Source: an uncultured Clostridia bacterium
GTDB taxonomy: Bacteria; Bacillota; Clostridia; UBA1381
DNA length: 12,777 nucleotides
NCBI GenBank assembly: GCA_934487205.1
Contig: CAKSRS010000068.1
Location: 1 to 12,777 of the forward strand
Direction: 5' to 3'
How positions within the stretch are numbered: the first letter of the stretch is position 1; the number at the start of each line of letters is the position of its first letter. Of this stretch, positions 1-7,643 are shown piece after piece. The notes under the pieces are model-generated. The model was not told the DNA's origin. It worked only from the letters and a program-made list of their open reading frames with translations, and did not search any database. The position numbers were made by a program, and so were the translations under genes.

Positions 1-444
1 GAGCCGATGAGCCTGGAGATACTGCCGGTTCCATCGGAAAATGGCAAAAAGCCGTATATTACGCAAGCCGGAGTTGGACTTTGCGCATATAAAACAACAA
101 CTCAAAAAGCAGAAGCGTCAGTGATTTTTGCCAAATGGCTTACCGAGCCGGAGAGAAATCTTGAGTTCGTATGCCAAACAGGTTATATGCCGGTTACAAA
201 CGGCGCGTTTGACAAAATAGACGACTACCGTTTCAAGACAACCGATTATGAAAAACTCTATGCAGTCCTAAAAAAAGCTAAGGAAAGCTCGGTGGTTTTA
301 TCGGAACAGCAAAGTCCCGAATATTACAGCAGAGTTTACGAATTTTACGATTATTTAAGAAACGAACAGAAGCAATTTATATTAAGCAACACGCCGCCCG
401 AAGCACTTGCCGAGCGGCTTTGGCAAAAGCTCTGTGAAAAATAG
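1..444 (+). CDS. Extracellular solute-binding protein (ABC sugar transporter type), C-terminal part
   Basis: This is the last 147 residues of a protein that begins outside the window; the frame is already open at base 1, so the ATG at 7 is internal. The sequence matches the C-terminal lobe of family 1 extracellular solute-binding proteins. It has a segment on moving the protein's helices past a 'KWLTEPERN' stretch, then 'TGYMPV', which corresponds to the usual 'FxxxTGYxP' of sugar-binding lipoproteins, and a mostly helical tail. Such proteins bind an oligosaccharide or another small solute outside the membrane and deliver it to an ABC permease. The ligand cannot be read from this part. The stop lies 13 bases before the start of the membrane regulator that follows, so the two are probably co-transcribed. 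The identity of the family is fairly secure; the substrate is unknown. Confidence 0.85.
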   Translation, partial: EPMSLEILPVPSENGKKPYITQAGVGLCAYKTTTQKAEASVIFAKWLTEPERNLEFVCQTGYMPVTNGAFDKIDDYRFKTTDYEKLYAVLKKAKESSVVLSEQQSPEYYSRVYEFYDYLRNEQKQFILSNTPPEALAERLWQKLCEK

Positions 445-457
445 ACGGGGGATTGTT

Positions 458-2059
458 ATGCAAATATCGGTAAGAAACAAAAGACAATCTATGCAAAAAA
501 AGCTGTTTGGATATATGTTTATCCTGGCTATCGTTTTATTGCTTATATTTGCGGCTTTTCTTTTCCTGTTCGGACGTTTTTCGACAACCGAGGATAAAAT
601 ATCGGATATATTAAGCCTTCAGATTGAGTTTTTCGACCGTGAAATGACGTCTTACTACAATGATATTACCTTGCGCGGCGCACAGCTTTCCGAAAAAGCC
701 GCGCAGCTTACTGAGCAATATCTTAATTCGAAAAATACAGATTTTGGCGACGTTCAAAATTCTTCTTTGCATATCAACGCTCTTGAGGAATGCTATATTG
801 ACTTGTTGAAGAACGAGCTTTTAAAGGCAAACTGTTCCGGCGCTTTTATTCTGATTAACGCATCTCAAACCGGCGCAAGCGATTCAAAAGCAGGCGTGTA
901 TCTTAACCGGGACATATTCGAAACAACGGACAAGGAAACAATGCTTCTTTACAGGGGAAATGTGAAGGCTGCAATAAACAAAGGCATTATGCCTCACCGT
1001 AAATGGCATTTGGAATTTGACGCCGGGGTATTCCCGAATTTTGAAGAAGTTTTTTCGGATACCTCCGAGCCGATTGAAAAAGCCGCTCACATCTGTAATA
1101 TTATAACGCTTCCCGGGACATCGGAGCGCGTTATGCTTATTGCTCTTCCTATCAGAGGCAATGGCGGCCGCGTTTATGGCATCTGCGGTTTTGAAGTAAA
1201 CGAAAGCGCTTTTAAATCCGCGCACGCACAGCCGTCCACCCTTCCGCACATAACCTGCGTATTCTCCCGCTCGGACGATAAAGAAATCAATATCAAAGAG
1301 GGATTAAGCTGCGGAGCAAAAAACGGATATTTTCTTGCGCCTAAGGATTCCCTCAAAATCAAGCCGCTGAAAAAGGGTCTTGCCGCTTTGAAAAACGAAT
1401 ACGGCGCATATATCGGCATGACGAGAAACACAACTCTTTATTCCGAAAACACGCCTTATTCGGTCACGGTTATGATGCCGTATGCGGATTATTCCGGGCT
1501 TGAAACAAAAAACACCGTGCAGCTTATACTCATAATTCTGATTTTGGGATTTGCAGTTTTAAGCCTTAGCCTGTATTTTTCAAAACGATTTATCCTTCCG
1601 ATAAAAAAATCGCTTGACAAAATAAAGCAATCTGAAAAGACATATTCCGATGAAAGTCAAAGCGGTATCATGGAAATTGACGACCTTTTTGCATTCCTTG
1701 CCGGAAAGGATAACGAATATCAAAAAATCTTCGACGAACATTCCGAAAAAAACGAGAGTCTGCAAAGCGAGATTGAACGTATCAAAACCGAAAACAATCG
1801 TCTAATGAAAGAGCATAAAAATATCATCGTACAGGATGATTATGATCATTTCTGTTCGGGTATACGCAGCCTTACTCCCAAGGAGAGAACAATATTTGAA
1901 CTCTATCTGGAGGGAAAAACCGTTCCTGAAATCTTACAGATTGCAGAAGTTAAAGAGAGTACGCTTAAATACCATAACGGCAATATTTACAGCAAGCTCG
2001 GCGTTTCCTCAAAAAAGCAGCTTCTTAATTTTGCGGCACTGTATGCACGGGAAAAATAA
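458..2059 (+). CDS. Transmembrane LuxR-type transcriptional regulator with extracellular Cache-like sensor
   Basis: The ATG at 458 is preferred over an upstream in-frame codon at 407 because GGGGGATT precedes it and the upstream start would overlap the solute-binding gene. The product is 533 residues. A basic N-terminus leads into a membrane helix (about 16-38). A large extracellular region follows (about 40-350), whose 'GVYLNRD' and 'RGNGGRVYGICGFEV' strands resemble a double Cache ligand-binding domain. A second membrane helix lies at about 352-372, then a proline-containing HAMP-like linker, a charged coiled coil (about 425-465) and a LuxR helix-turn-helix (about 472-527, 'LTPKERTIFELYLEGK' and 'STLKYHNGNIYSKLGV'). 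No kinase or receiver domain is present, so sensing and DNA binding appear to be in one membrane-bound chain. Its position directly after a solute-binding protein suggests that it senses the same ligand or a related one. The domain layout is seen directly; the ligand and target genes are inferred or unknown. Confidence 0.85.
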   Translation: MQISVRNKRQSMQKKLFGYMFILAIVLLLIFAAFLFLFGRFSTTEDKISDILSLQIEFFDREMTSYYNDITLRGAQLSEKAAQLTEQYLNSKNTDFGDVQNSSLHINALEECYIDLLKNELLKANCSGAFILINASQTGASDSKAGVYLNRDIFETTDKETMLLYRGNVKAAINKGIMPHRKWHLEFDAGVFPNFEEVFSDTSEPIEKAAHICNIITLPGTSERVMLIALPIRGNGGRVYGICGFEVNESAFKSAHAQPSTLPHITCVFSRSDDKEINIKEGLSCGAKNGYFLAPKDSLKIKPLKKGLAALKNEYGAYIGMTRNTTLYSENTPYSVTVMMPYADYSGLETKNTVQLILIILILGFAVLSLSLYFSKRFILPIKKSLDKIKQSEKTYSDESQSGIMEIDDLFAFLAGKDNEYQKIFDEHSEKNESLQSEIERIKTENNRLMKEHKNIIVQDDYDHFCSGIRSLTPKERTIFELYLEGKTVPEILQIAEVKESTLKYHNGNIYSKLGVSSKKQLLNFAALYAREK

Positions 2060-2065
2060 TAACAG

Positions 2066-2102
2066 AGCCACACACCAGAGAATAGTTCTCGGATGTGTGG
2101 CT
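2066..2102 (+). terminator. Hairpin after the LuxR-type regulator
   Basis: A 9-bp perfect stem (AGCCACACA paired with TGTGTGGCT) starts 7 bases after the stop codon, with a possible small inner hairpin. The bases after it are not a good T run, so on its own it may act as a 3'-end stabilizer or weak terminator; a T-rich hairpin follows at 2127-2149. Confidence 0.55.
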
Positions 2103-2126
2103 ATTTCATGCAAACAGTGAAAGATT

Positions 2127-2149
2127 TTACTCTTTAAAGTAATTTTTTT
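2127..2149 (+). terminator. Small hairpin with T7 tract
   Basis: A 5-bp stem (TTACT with AGTAA) is followed directly by seven Ts, the form of an intrinsic terminator for the plus-strand transcript. The stem is short and AT-rich, so efficiency is doubtful alone, but with the hairpin at 2066-2102 it plausibly closes the transcript. It also separates two convergent genes. Confidence 0.45.
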
Positions 2150-2167
2150 GCCCTTGAACATAGATGT

Positions 2168-2686
2168 TTAGTACATAAAATGTTCTATCAGCAAATCAAC
2201 AATATCTTTGTCCCAATTCGGATCAAGTATATCCTTTACGTCGCTTATTAATATCAGACCGTCAGAATAAAACACTTCTTTGCCTATTGCCTCCGTGCAC
2301 GCGCGCAGCGGAAGAAATGTCCGCCCATTTCTGATAATCGGTGCAACATCAAGTTTTGTTACTTCGCCATTAATCATAATTTCCGGGTTCCCTATTGCCA
2401 GTGATATTGTTCTGTCCTCAAAAGTAATATTAACCGTTTGAGTTTCCGGTATCCATTCAACACCGCCGCCATAATTTTCACTGATAAACCTGACCGGAAC
2501 ATATGAACGGTCATTTTCAACAAATACTTTGACATTTGCATTTTCTGTATCTATTTGCTTTTCAACGTCATTTACAAATGCCTTACTGCTGCCTACATAC
2601 AAAGCCGTATATTGCAGCTCTGCCGCAAATGTTGTTATTGGTAAAACAATGCACAGCAGCATGATTAATAATAAAAAACGTTTCAT
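2168..2686 (-). CDS. Secreted protein with copper-amine-oxidase N-terminal (stalk) domain
   Basis: The 172-residue product begins with a clear signal peptide: basic 'MKR', a hydrophobic core to about residue 20 and a likely cut after 'TFA'. The mature part matches the copper amine oxidase N-terminal domain family (PF07833), a beta-rich stalk or wall-associated module common in Clostridia and Bacilli. Characteristic strings are 'DRSYVPVRFISENYGGGVEW' near the middle and 'NGRTFLPLRA' later. The domain has no catalytic residues of its own, so an amine oxidase activity should not be inferred. The start is supported by AAGGAGA 7 bases upstream of the ATG. It lies 16 bases downstream of the membrane-anchored protein of the RHS locus on the same strand, so it may be transcribed with it, but its role there is unknown. 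Confidence 0.85.
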   Translation of the reverse strand: MKRFLLLIMLLCIVLPITTFAAELQYTALYVGSSKAFVNDVEKQIDTENANVKVFVENDRSYVPVRFISENYGGGVEWIPETQTVNITFEDRTISLAIGNPEIMINGEVTKLDVAPIIRNGRTFLPLRACTEAIGKEVFYSDGLILISDVKDILDPNWDKDIVDLLIEHFMY

Positions 2687-2702
2687 ATATCATTTCTCCT
2701 TG

Positions 2703-3227
2703 TTATTTCAACATTTTCTTAAAAATATCCCTTTCCTGCGTTGAGAAATCATCATAGCTTGATAAATACTTAATATTTTCTTTATCAGCTTTTTGATTGC
2801 TGTATATCTTATTTCCGTATTTATCTTGCGTATACTCTCCTGTTGTTTTAATGATAGATTGATCCACGAATATTTTACAAATATTATTTTCGTCTACGAT
2901 TGCACATCCATCCTTTGACCTAACATATAGTTTTCCCTCCACAATTTTATACGAGGATATGTTTTTCAGCAAAATATAGCTTTCTTTATCAGCAACGCTG
3001 ACATATTCCAAATTATTACCCGACTTATGGTGATTGATTTGAAAACTCAAATCGCCCCAGCTAATTTTGTTAAAGTCATCTCCTTCTTCCGACGAACGCT
3101 CATAGTCTAATTGGCTTTCGATTTTACCCCAAAAATGATTAGGTAAAATATGTCTGTTCAAACACACCAACAATCCAATTAAAACCACCCAAAAAGCAAT
3201 CAGCCAAAATACTCTATTCTTTTTCAT
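2703..3227 (-). CDS. Membrane-anchored protein of unknown function; candidate immunity protein of the RHS toxin-like ORF
   Basis: The chosen ATG at 3227 has GAGGTGG just upstream; an earlier in-frame codon lacks this site and would lie deep in the preceding gene. The 174-residue product has one N-terminal hydrophobic helix (about 6-24), followed by a polar, charged domain without any family I recognise. There is no convincing lipobox. The start overlaps the last 14 bases of the toxin-like ORF, and this tight overlap at the 3' end of an RHS gene is the usual position of the cognate immunity gene, so that role is the best guess. The membrane anchor would place the protein at the outer face of the membrane, possibly against an exported toxin. 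The function is inferred from position only. Confidence 0.7.
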   Translation of the reverse strand: MKKNRVFWLIAFWVVLIGLLVCLNRHILPNHFWGKIESQLDYERSSEEGDDFNKISWGDLSFQINHHKSGNNLEYVSVADKESYILLKNISSYKIVEGKLYVRSKDGCAIVDENNICKIFVDQSIIKTTGEYTQDKYGNKIYSNQKADKENIKYLSSYDDFSTQERDIFKKMLK

Positions 3228-3777
3228 ATGACCACCTCGTTGTATAAAAATCAACAGTTACTTTATATGGATTAATGGCATTTAAAAACTGTGAAATAAC
3301 CGCAGCGTCATTTGCAAGAGTTCCTATTCCTGCTTGCGTTGACCAACCTCCATTATCATTCGTAAAAGATTGTATTTCCGTAAAGTCACATGTTTCAGTT
3401 AATGTAGCATGTACCATACACTTTCCATTTTTCTGTTTATAACCACTAACGTATATGCTTGATTTATGAATCGGATAATATAGGTCACCTGTCTTGAATG
3501 GATCCGTATCTAAATATCCTTCAACTTTTCCATTCCATGAAGACTTTATTTTCTTATCTAAAGCTGTTAAGTAAGCCGAATCATTGTTAACGAGGTATGC
3601 AATTCTTGAATCATTTCCTCGCCATATATCACTTGGATTATCGTCCAAAGAATGCTCAAGTATCCATGCCGATGTTAAATATTCCCACTTTTCTCTCAAA
3701 AGATGTTGGGCACCATATCGCCAGAATGATCTTTGAACATTCTTCTGCATTGCATCCGTTGCTCTATATTTGGCCAT
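3214..3777 (-). CDS. C-terminal toxin-like domain of a broken RHS protein
   Basis: This 187-residue ORF is the continuation of the RHS tip that ends at 3810. The frame is open upstream to 3819, so the ATG at 3777 is probably internal to the original protein. The segment follows the 'DPYG' that ends the RHS core, where polymorphic toxins carry their variable effector domain. Visible features are a helical first third, 'HSLDDNPSDIW', 'DLYYPIHKS', 'TETCDFTEIQ' and 'NPYKVTVDF' near the end. I have an impression of similar domains at the ends of other Firmicute surface proteins but cannot name a family or activity. The gene overlaps its downstream partner by 14 bases. One missing base (A4 in place of a presumed A5 at 3814-3817) separates it from the RHS core. 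It is transcribable as an independent ORF, but no ribosome binding site is evident at 3777. Confidence 0.65.
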   Translation of the reverse strand: MAKYRATDAMQKNVQRSFWRYGAQHLLREKWEYLTSAWILEHSLDDNPSDIWRGNDSRIAYLVNNDSAYLTALDKKIKSSWNGKVEGYLDTDPFKTGDLYYPIHKSSIYVSGYKQKNGKCMVHATLTETCDFTEIQSFTNDNGGWSTQAGIGTLANDAAVISQFLNAINPYKVTVDFYTTRWSYEKE

Positions 3778-3809
3778 TTCTGCTTCTTGTTGAGCGTTAA
3801 AAGCATCTC

Positions 3810-4228
3810 TTATAAAATCTCAGTAAACCAATTTGTTCCGTAAGGATCTACACGATTATTGGGCTTGTTATCACAATACATATACCAATTCAATCCGTCC
3901 CTTGTGGGGTCCTCAGTGATAAAGCGTCCGACACTCGGGTCATAGTAGCGGTTGCTATTTCATCTTCGGTTATCTCCGCGGCTATATTTCCGTCGCCATA
4001 AACATATCTCGTCTTTACGCCGTTTACCGTTTTACTCCCGCGGAGTCCGTCAATATTATATGCATATTCCGCGATTGTTCTGTCATCTGCATACTCCGTC
4101 AGGCGGTTATATCCATCATAGCTGTAATATGAATTTCGCGCATTTGTGCCGATTCCGGTTATCTTTTTTACCAAGTTTCCCGCGCGGTCATACTCATACT
4201 GTACGGTCTCCCTGCCGTCCTCCAACAA
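3810..4228 (-). pseudogene. RHS/YD-repeat core and tip fragment with internal deletion and frameshift
   Basis: Two reading frames together show an RHS-type protein. The first (4228 to about 3956) has YD repeats such as 'YEYDRAGNLVKKI', 'YYSYDGYNRLTEY' and 'YVYGDGNIAAEI'. At about 3953-3960 the frame changes and the second frame gives the conserved tip 'NRYYDPSVGRFITEDP' and 'DNKPNNRVDPYG', stopping at 3810. Compared with complete RHS cores, roughly 80-90 codons that normally lie between these parts are absent, so an internal deletion appears to have fused them out of phase. A second lesion just after the tip, one missing A at 3814-3817, cuts off the toxin-like domain. There is no N-terminal secretion signal here. 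The fragment cannot make a working RHS shell as it stands. The family call is firm; the deletion size is an estimate from the family. Confidence 0.85.
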
Positions 4229-4238
4229 AAGACGGTTT

Positions 4239-4511
4239 TTATAAAACTGAATATAAAATTGTATATCTCAAGAAAAAATACATATTCCCTGCCGCAGAAC
4301 AGGCTATTGCTGTTAATACCAACTTTATTATGGAATGTTGATATAATTTTAAGATATCATTTAATATTGTGCAAAATATCAATATTGAAACCAACGCAAC
4401 AACATCATATTGTCCCGGAAATTTTGTATTATTTCTCAGCATTATTTCTTCGTATAATATCCGCAGCAAAATGCTTGCAAAAATAATGCATAGAAACCTA
4501 ACTTTTTTCAT
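4239..4511 (-). CDS. Small membrane protein of about 90 residues, unknown function
   Basis: The ATG at 4511 is preceded by GGAGG with about 9 bases of spacing, better than the upstream in-frame ATGs. The product has three hydrophobic stretches, at about residues 4-20, 38-58 and 62-82, and looks like a small multi-span membrane protein. I recognise no family. Its start overlaps the end of the preceding gene by 14 bases, which suggests translational coupling. Its end runs into the start of the second RHS fragment. Lying between two RHS fragments, it may be part of an orphan immunity or accessory cassette, but nothing in the sequence proves this. Confidence 0.6.
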   Translation of the reverse strand: MKKVRFLCIIFASILLRILYEEIMLRNNTKFPGQYDVVALVSILIFCTILNDILKLYQHSIIKLVLTAIACSAAGNMYFFLRYTILYSVL

Positions 4512-4953
4512 GGCACTTTGTCCTCCACAATATAAATAACTTATACCAATCATAATCATAAATCGTCAAATAGCCTTTCGGGGCATAGATGACACGATAC
4601 GATTTTCTGCTGATTGGATATATAATATCCCACTTTTTTACATCTAAATCAAATTCATCTGCATTTTTTTCTATCAACTTTCCTTCCATTAAATACAGAT
4701 TTCCACTCGGCTCAATATAATCCGTCAAATAAATGTCTCTAAGACATGTATAAAACGAATTACCTTTTAATTCATCTATAAATATGCCATGGTTTATATC
4801 TTCCCAATTTCCGCCTGTAACTTGTGTATACTTACACAAATATAAGTCACTTTTACAGTCCTGAGACTCCCTTACTGCGAACTTTATCGGAACAAAATCA
4901 AGTAATATTGCTGAAGATATAAAAGTTGCAATTATTTTGACCATTTTTTTCAT
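4498..4953 (-). CDS. Secreted or membrane-anchored small protein; candidate orphan immunity protein
   Basis: The 151-residue product starts with 'MKKMVK' and a hydrophobic helix (about residues 6-22), so it is exported or membrane-anchored. The rest is polar, with several aromatic residues and cysteines, and shows no motif I recognise. The ATG overlaps the stop of the RHS fragment upstream in an ATGA arrangement, and the GGAGGAAAC that codes the last RHS residues serves as its ribosome binding site. Its end overlaps the next small membrane protein by 14 bases. In RHS loci, genes coupled in this way directly after an RHS segment are often immunity genes, so this is a reasonable but untested call. 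No matching toxin domain is visible next to it. Confidence 0.65.
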   Translation of the reverse strand: MKKMVKIIATFISSAILLDFVPIKFAVRESQDCKSDLYLCKYTQVTGGNWEDINHGIFIDELKGNSFYTCLRDIYLTDYIEPSGNLYLMEGKLIEKNADEFDLDVKKWDIIYPISRKSYRVIYAPKGYLTIYDYDWYKLFILWRTKCHEKS

Positions 4954-5552
4954 TTGTTTCCTCCATACACAACTAATGTTGTTCTTGAGCTGTAAATTCG
5001 GTCTCCCGAATCCGATTTAAGTATCTTTTCGGTCAGATTTTGATTTCGGTCAAAAACATATGACGTTACGCGTTCAGACATAGAGCCGCCGTCCGTAGCC
5101 GTCATTTTCAGACGCATTCTCCCATAATCATCGCAAAATGAATCATCGTATGCGATTTGTTTTTCCTTTAACACAGAACCGTCCGTGTCATACGTTACCG
5201 CGCTCAAACAGCGGTCAAATCCATCATATGAATATTTTATAACTGCGCCCAAAGCAGACGTCTCACCGATAAGACGCTTTTTATCGTCATAGCTGCGCGC
5301 AAGAAGAACAATATCATTTTCGGCATCTTTGACAATTTCTATTGTACCATATCCGTCATATAAATACAAGATTTTTTTATTGTTTGCATCGCATGCAAGC
5401 AAAGTATTTTCGGAATCATCATAAAAATACTCTCTCAAATTTCCGTCCTCAAGAATCTCTTTTGTAATTCTGCCGACGCTGTCATATGATGTGTATTTTG
5501 AATTACCGAGATGATTTGTTTTCCTTATTTTATCTATACACATACTACACAA
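4950..5552 (-). pseudogene. RHS/YD-repeat core fragment lacking N-terminus and C-terminal tip
   Basis: The 200-residue frame contains repeated YD-type units, for example 'YTSYDSVGRITKEI', 'YLYDGYGTIEIV', 'YSYDGFDRCLSAV' and 'YVFDRNQNLTEKI', typical of RHS and WapA-like surface proteins that form a beta-barrel shell around a toxin. Complete members are usually well over 1000 residues. Here the signal peptide, wall-binding part and early repeats are missing; the frame is blocked by a TGA at 5571-5573. The 'GRFxxxDP' tip and toxin domain are also absent. The last codons overlap the start of the following small gene. The start at 5552 is a TTG with no convincing ribosome binding site, so this is most likely a remnant left by deletion. 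A complete neighbour elsewhere in the genome could have donated it as an orphan cassette. Confidence 0.75.
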
Positions 5553-5665
5553 ATATGCTCGCGCACATTCTCAAACTTTGTCGAAAATATAATACATTAT
5601 TTTCTGTACTATTACTCAAAAAAAAGAAATATTTTGTAAAAATTCCCCATATAGCGTAAAAATTT

Positions 5666-5680
5666 GAGGTTTTAAACCTC
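5666..5680 (-). terminator. Bidirectional intrinsic terminator
   Basis: A 7-bp perfect stem (GAGGTTT with AAACCTC, one-base spacer) is flanked by T-rich tracts on both strands: AAATTTTT on the minus strand and GATTTTTTT on the plus strand. It lies 45 bases after the stop of the metallo-hydrolase gene and very probably terminates that operon, separating it from the RHS remnant. Confidence 0.75.
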
Positions 5681-5724
5681 GATTTTTTTGCGGGACCTTT
5701 CAAGTCCGTTCTATATTTCTGATG

Positions 5725-6471
5725 TCAATACTGACTTATTTCATACTCGTCCCCGTCTTTCGGATAAAGCATTTTAAAAGGCAGCTCTTTTTTAAGTTTT
5801 TTTAACCCGTCATATACGCGCAACGGAAAAACATGTACAATTGCGGCAGCATTTGTGCGGCATTTTTTCAGCTTATCGCATAGTGCTTCAGGTGTAAAAT
5901 GTGCACATTCGGCAATTAACAAATTTACGTTCTCCTTATACAGCTGCCCTCTGAAATCCTTAAGCGTCCGGTGCATGTCTCCGGTTATATATACCTTTTG
6001 CCCCTCAGCCACCGCCATGAAACCATATGCTATATCTGAGGTTGCGCCCATGTGATCGGTATGATAAGCGGTAATTTTAAAATTACCGTCATCATATATC
6101 ATTCCTTCCTCATATAAGTTATATGTTATTCTGTCAGTATCGTAACTGTTATACAGCAACATTGCACAAAAACTCCTGATTTCATCTATTCCCCGCTGCT
6201 CCGGCAGAAATACTTTAAAATTCATATCCTTATAATACCACGATGCGGCGCAGATAATATCGGCAATGCCCATCATGTGATCACTGTGCATATGTGTCAC
6301 AAATATTGCCTTAAGCCTTGTAAGATCATACCCATCATTAGACAGAATGTCCAAAGCAGGTGCTCCCGCATCTATCATATAGTCCCCGTTTTCTGTTTGA
6401 ATAAGAATGCTTTGGCAATGACGTCCCTTCATCGGCAAACCGTGGCTTGTTCCGAGAAATTTAACCTTCAT
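5725..6471 (-). CDS. MBL-fold metallo-hydrolase, RNase Z-like
   Basis: The 248-residue product has the metallo-beta-lactamase fold signature. It opens with 'KVKFLGTSHGLP', as in RNase Z and PhnP-like enzymes, then carries the 'HMHSDH' zinc-binding motif (His60, His62, Asp64, His65), 'YHTDHM', 'YITGDMH' with the bridging aspartate, and a late 'IVHVFP' histidine. All usual metal ligands seem present, so the enzyme is likely active. The family includes tRNA 3'-processing, cyclic phosphodiester and other hydrolases, and the substrate cannot be fixed here. It lacks an obvious RNase Z exosite insertion, which favours a general phosphodiesterase-like hydrolase. ATG 6471 is chosen over 6477 because GGAGG is only 6 bases before it but abuts the earlier ATG. 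The gene follows a broken beta-helix gene with almost no spacing and is followed by a terminator. Confidence 0.85.
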   Translation of the reverse strand: MKVKFLGTSHGLPMKGRHCQSILIQTENGDYMIDAGAPALDILSNDGYDLTRLKAIFVTHMHSDHMMGIADIICAASWYYKDMNFKVFLPEQRGIDEIRSFCAMLLYNSYDTDRITYNLYEEGMIYDDGNFKITAYHTDHMGATSDIAYGFMAVAEGQKVYITGDMHRTLKDFRGQLYKENVNLLIAECAHFTPEALCDKLKKCRTNAAAIVHVFPLRVYDGLKKLKKELPFKMLYPKDGDEYEISQY

Positions 6472-6473
6472 AA

Positions 6474-6949
6474 TCATCCTCCGTTATCCCTTACATCAGC
6501 AACTGAATTTATTATGAGAATATCATCATCTTTATTGCTCCTGCAATTCCCGTTCGAAATTATATTATCGATTATGACAGCATTATTGTACATGTTAACC
6601 GCTATAGAATAATCGCCGCTGTTTGATATATGATTTTCTCTGACAGTAACATTATCCCCATGATAACTTAAATCATCGGAAACGAACTGCTTCGCACTTA
6701 TTGTTATGGCAGAATTGCATATGCCGAAACTCCCCTGTATATTAGCATTATCAATTGTATTCTTTTCAACCGTGCAATTATCCGGCACAAATGGTTCAAG
6801 TTCTTCCGCGGAACCGTAAAAAACTATTGCGCTTTGTGCAATATCTGTTATCTTAGTTGAAGATATTTTTGCGCCGCCTTTTCTGCATCGGTAAAATCAT
6901 TTTCACCAACAGGGTAAGCCGGCAAAATCTTCTTTCCGGTCATATTCAT
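6474..6949 (-). pseudogene. Right-handed beta-helix protein fragment, frameshifted
   Basis: Two frames complement each other. The first runs from ATG 6949 (AGGAG about 11 bases upstream) through 'ILPAYPVGENDFTDAE' and then goes out of frame, ending at a TAA at 6848. The other continues 'KGGAKISSTKITDIAQSA' and on through 'NCTVEKNTIDNANI', 'NVTVRENHISNSGDYSI' and 'NAVIIDNIISNGN' to the stop at 6474. The repeating asparagine-rich, short-strand pattern is typical of parallel beta-helix domains of pectate-lyase-like and other polysaccharide-acting or surface proteins. Adding one A to the A4 run at 6879-6882 restores a continuous frame. The joined product would be about 158 residues and has no signal peptide, so even repaired it looks like part of a larger protein. 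The frame is also open upstream of 6949, so the gene may once have begun earlier. No specific substrate can be given. Confidence 0.65.
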
Positions 6950-6972
6950 TGTAGCACTTTCTCCTGTATTTA

Positions 6973-7626
6973 TTACTCGACTATGTAATACTGTTTTATA
7001 AGTTCACCATTGTGATATACGCTGAGCTGCACCTTTTCAACACGGCTGCAGTTTCCTTTCATCTGTGCGACCGTAAAAAGTGATACGGGCTGCTCCATGG
7101 CGGAGGATTTTACAAAATTTCCGTCCGCGTCAAACACCGATATTTCCAAACGGTAATCACCCGAACCCCTTCCCAGTGCATATAACGAATACACTGTGTT
7201 TCTGCCCGATGTCCATACTCTTTCATTTAAAAACCGCGGTTTGAGTTCGTCCGCACCGATTGTGAAAAGAGCTGTGTTATCATCACTTTTATCAATGCCT
7301 GCCAAAACACCGTCGACGGTGTTTTTCGCAATGTGCAAATCACAATACGAAAGATTTAACGGCAGATTTTTTTCGACAGATTTTGCCGGCGTTTTAACTA
7401 TTTTATTGTTGTACACCGCGCTGTCCTCATACATTTTCATTGAAATTGCATATACTCCGCAGCCGTATATATAATTATCCGATATATCAATGCCCCTTCC
7501 GCGGTAAGTTGTACCCCGGCAGTTTACCTGCGAAAGGTTCGCGATAATTGCCGCACTTCTGTACGAATCATACGTGCCGCCGAGGTTATTCGCATAATAT
7601 ATATGATTTTGCTTTAACGGGTATGT
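6973..7626 (-). pseudogene. Right-handed beta-helix protein, 5'-truncated
   Basis: The frame is open from 7626, where a TAG blocks it, to the stop at 6973, giving about 217 residues; the first internal start candidate is near 7440. The N-terminal part has beta-helix repeats ('NHIYYANNLGGTYDSY', 'GIDISDNYIYGCGVYAI', 'AVYNNKIV', 'LHIAKNTVDGV'). The last about 95 residues change to a beta-sandwich-like domain ending 'LSVYHNGELIKQYYIVE', a plausible natural C-terminus. Proteins of this layout are usually large secreted polysaccharide-degrading or surface proteins. The N-terminus with its signal peptide is lost exactly where an unrelated dockerin fragment begins on the other strand, so the 5' end was probably removed by rearrangement. 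No ribosome binding site suits the truncated frame. Confidence 0.65.
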
Positions 7627-7643
7627 CTATCTTAGAAATATAG

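Noticed and set aside
884..1431. Two minus-strand open frames inside the LuxR-type regulator gene
   Set aside because: They are antisense to a continuous coding gene, and their products are low-quality, basic and without motifs or start signals.
2168..2686. Copper amine oxidase enzyme
   Set aside because: Only the small N-terminal stalk-type domain is present; the catalytic domain with its topaquinone tyrosine and copper histidines is absent.
3814..3817. Programmed ribosomal frameshift to make the RHS toxin-like domain
   Set aside because: The A4 run is short, no classical A AAA AAG slippery heptamer or downstream stimulatory structure is evident, and similar breaks occur in unrelated genes, so loss of a base is simpler.
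5574..5660. Promoter for the RHS fragment (TTGAGT with TATTAT on the minus strand)
   Set aside because: The spacing of about 19 bases is too long, the -35 is imperfect, and the RHS frame behind it has no start signal, so I do not list it as a feature.
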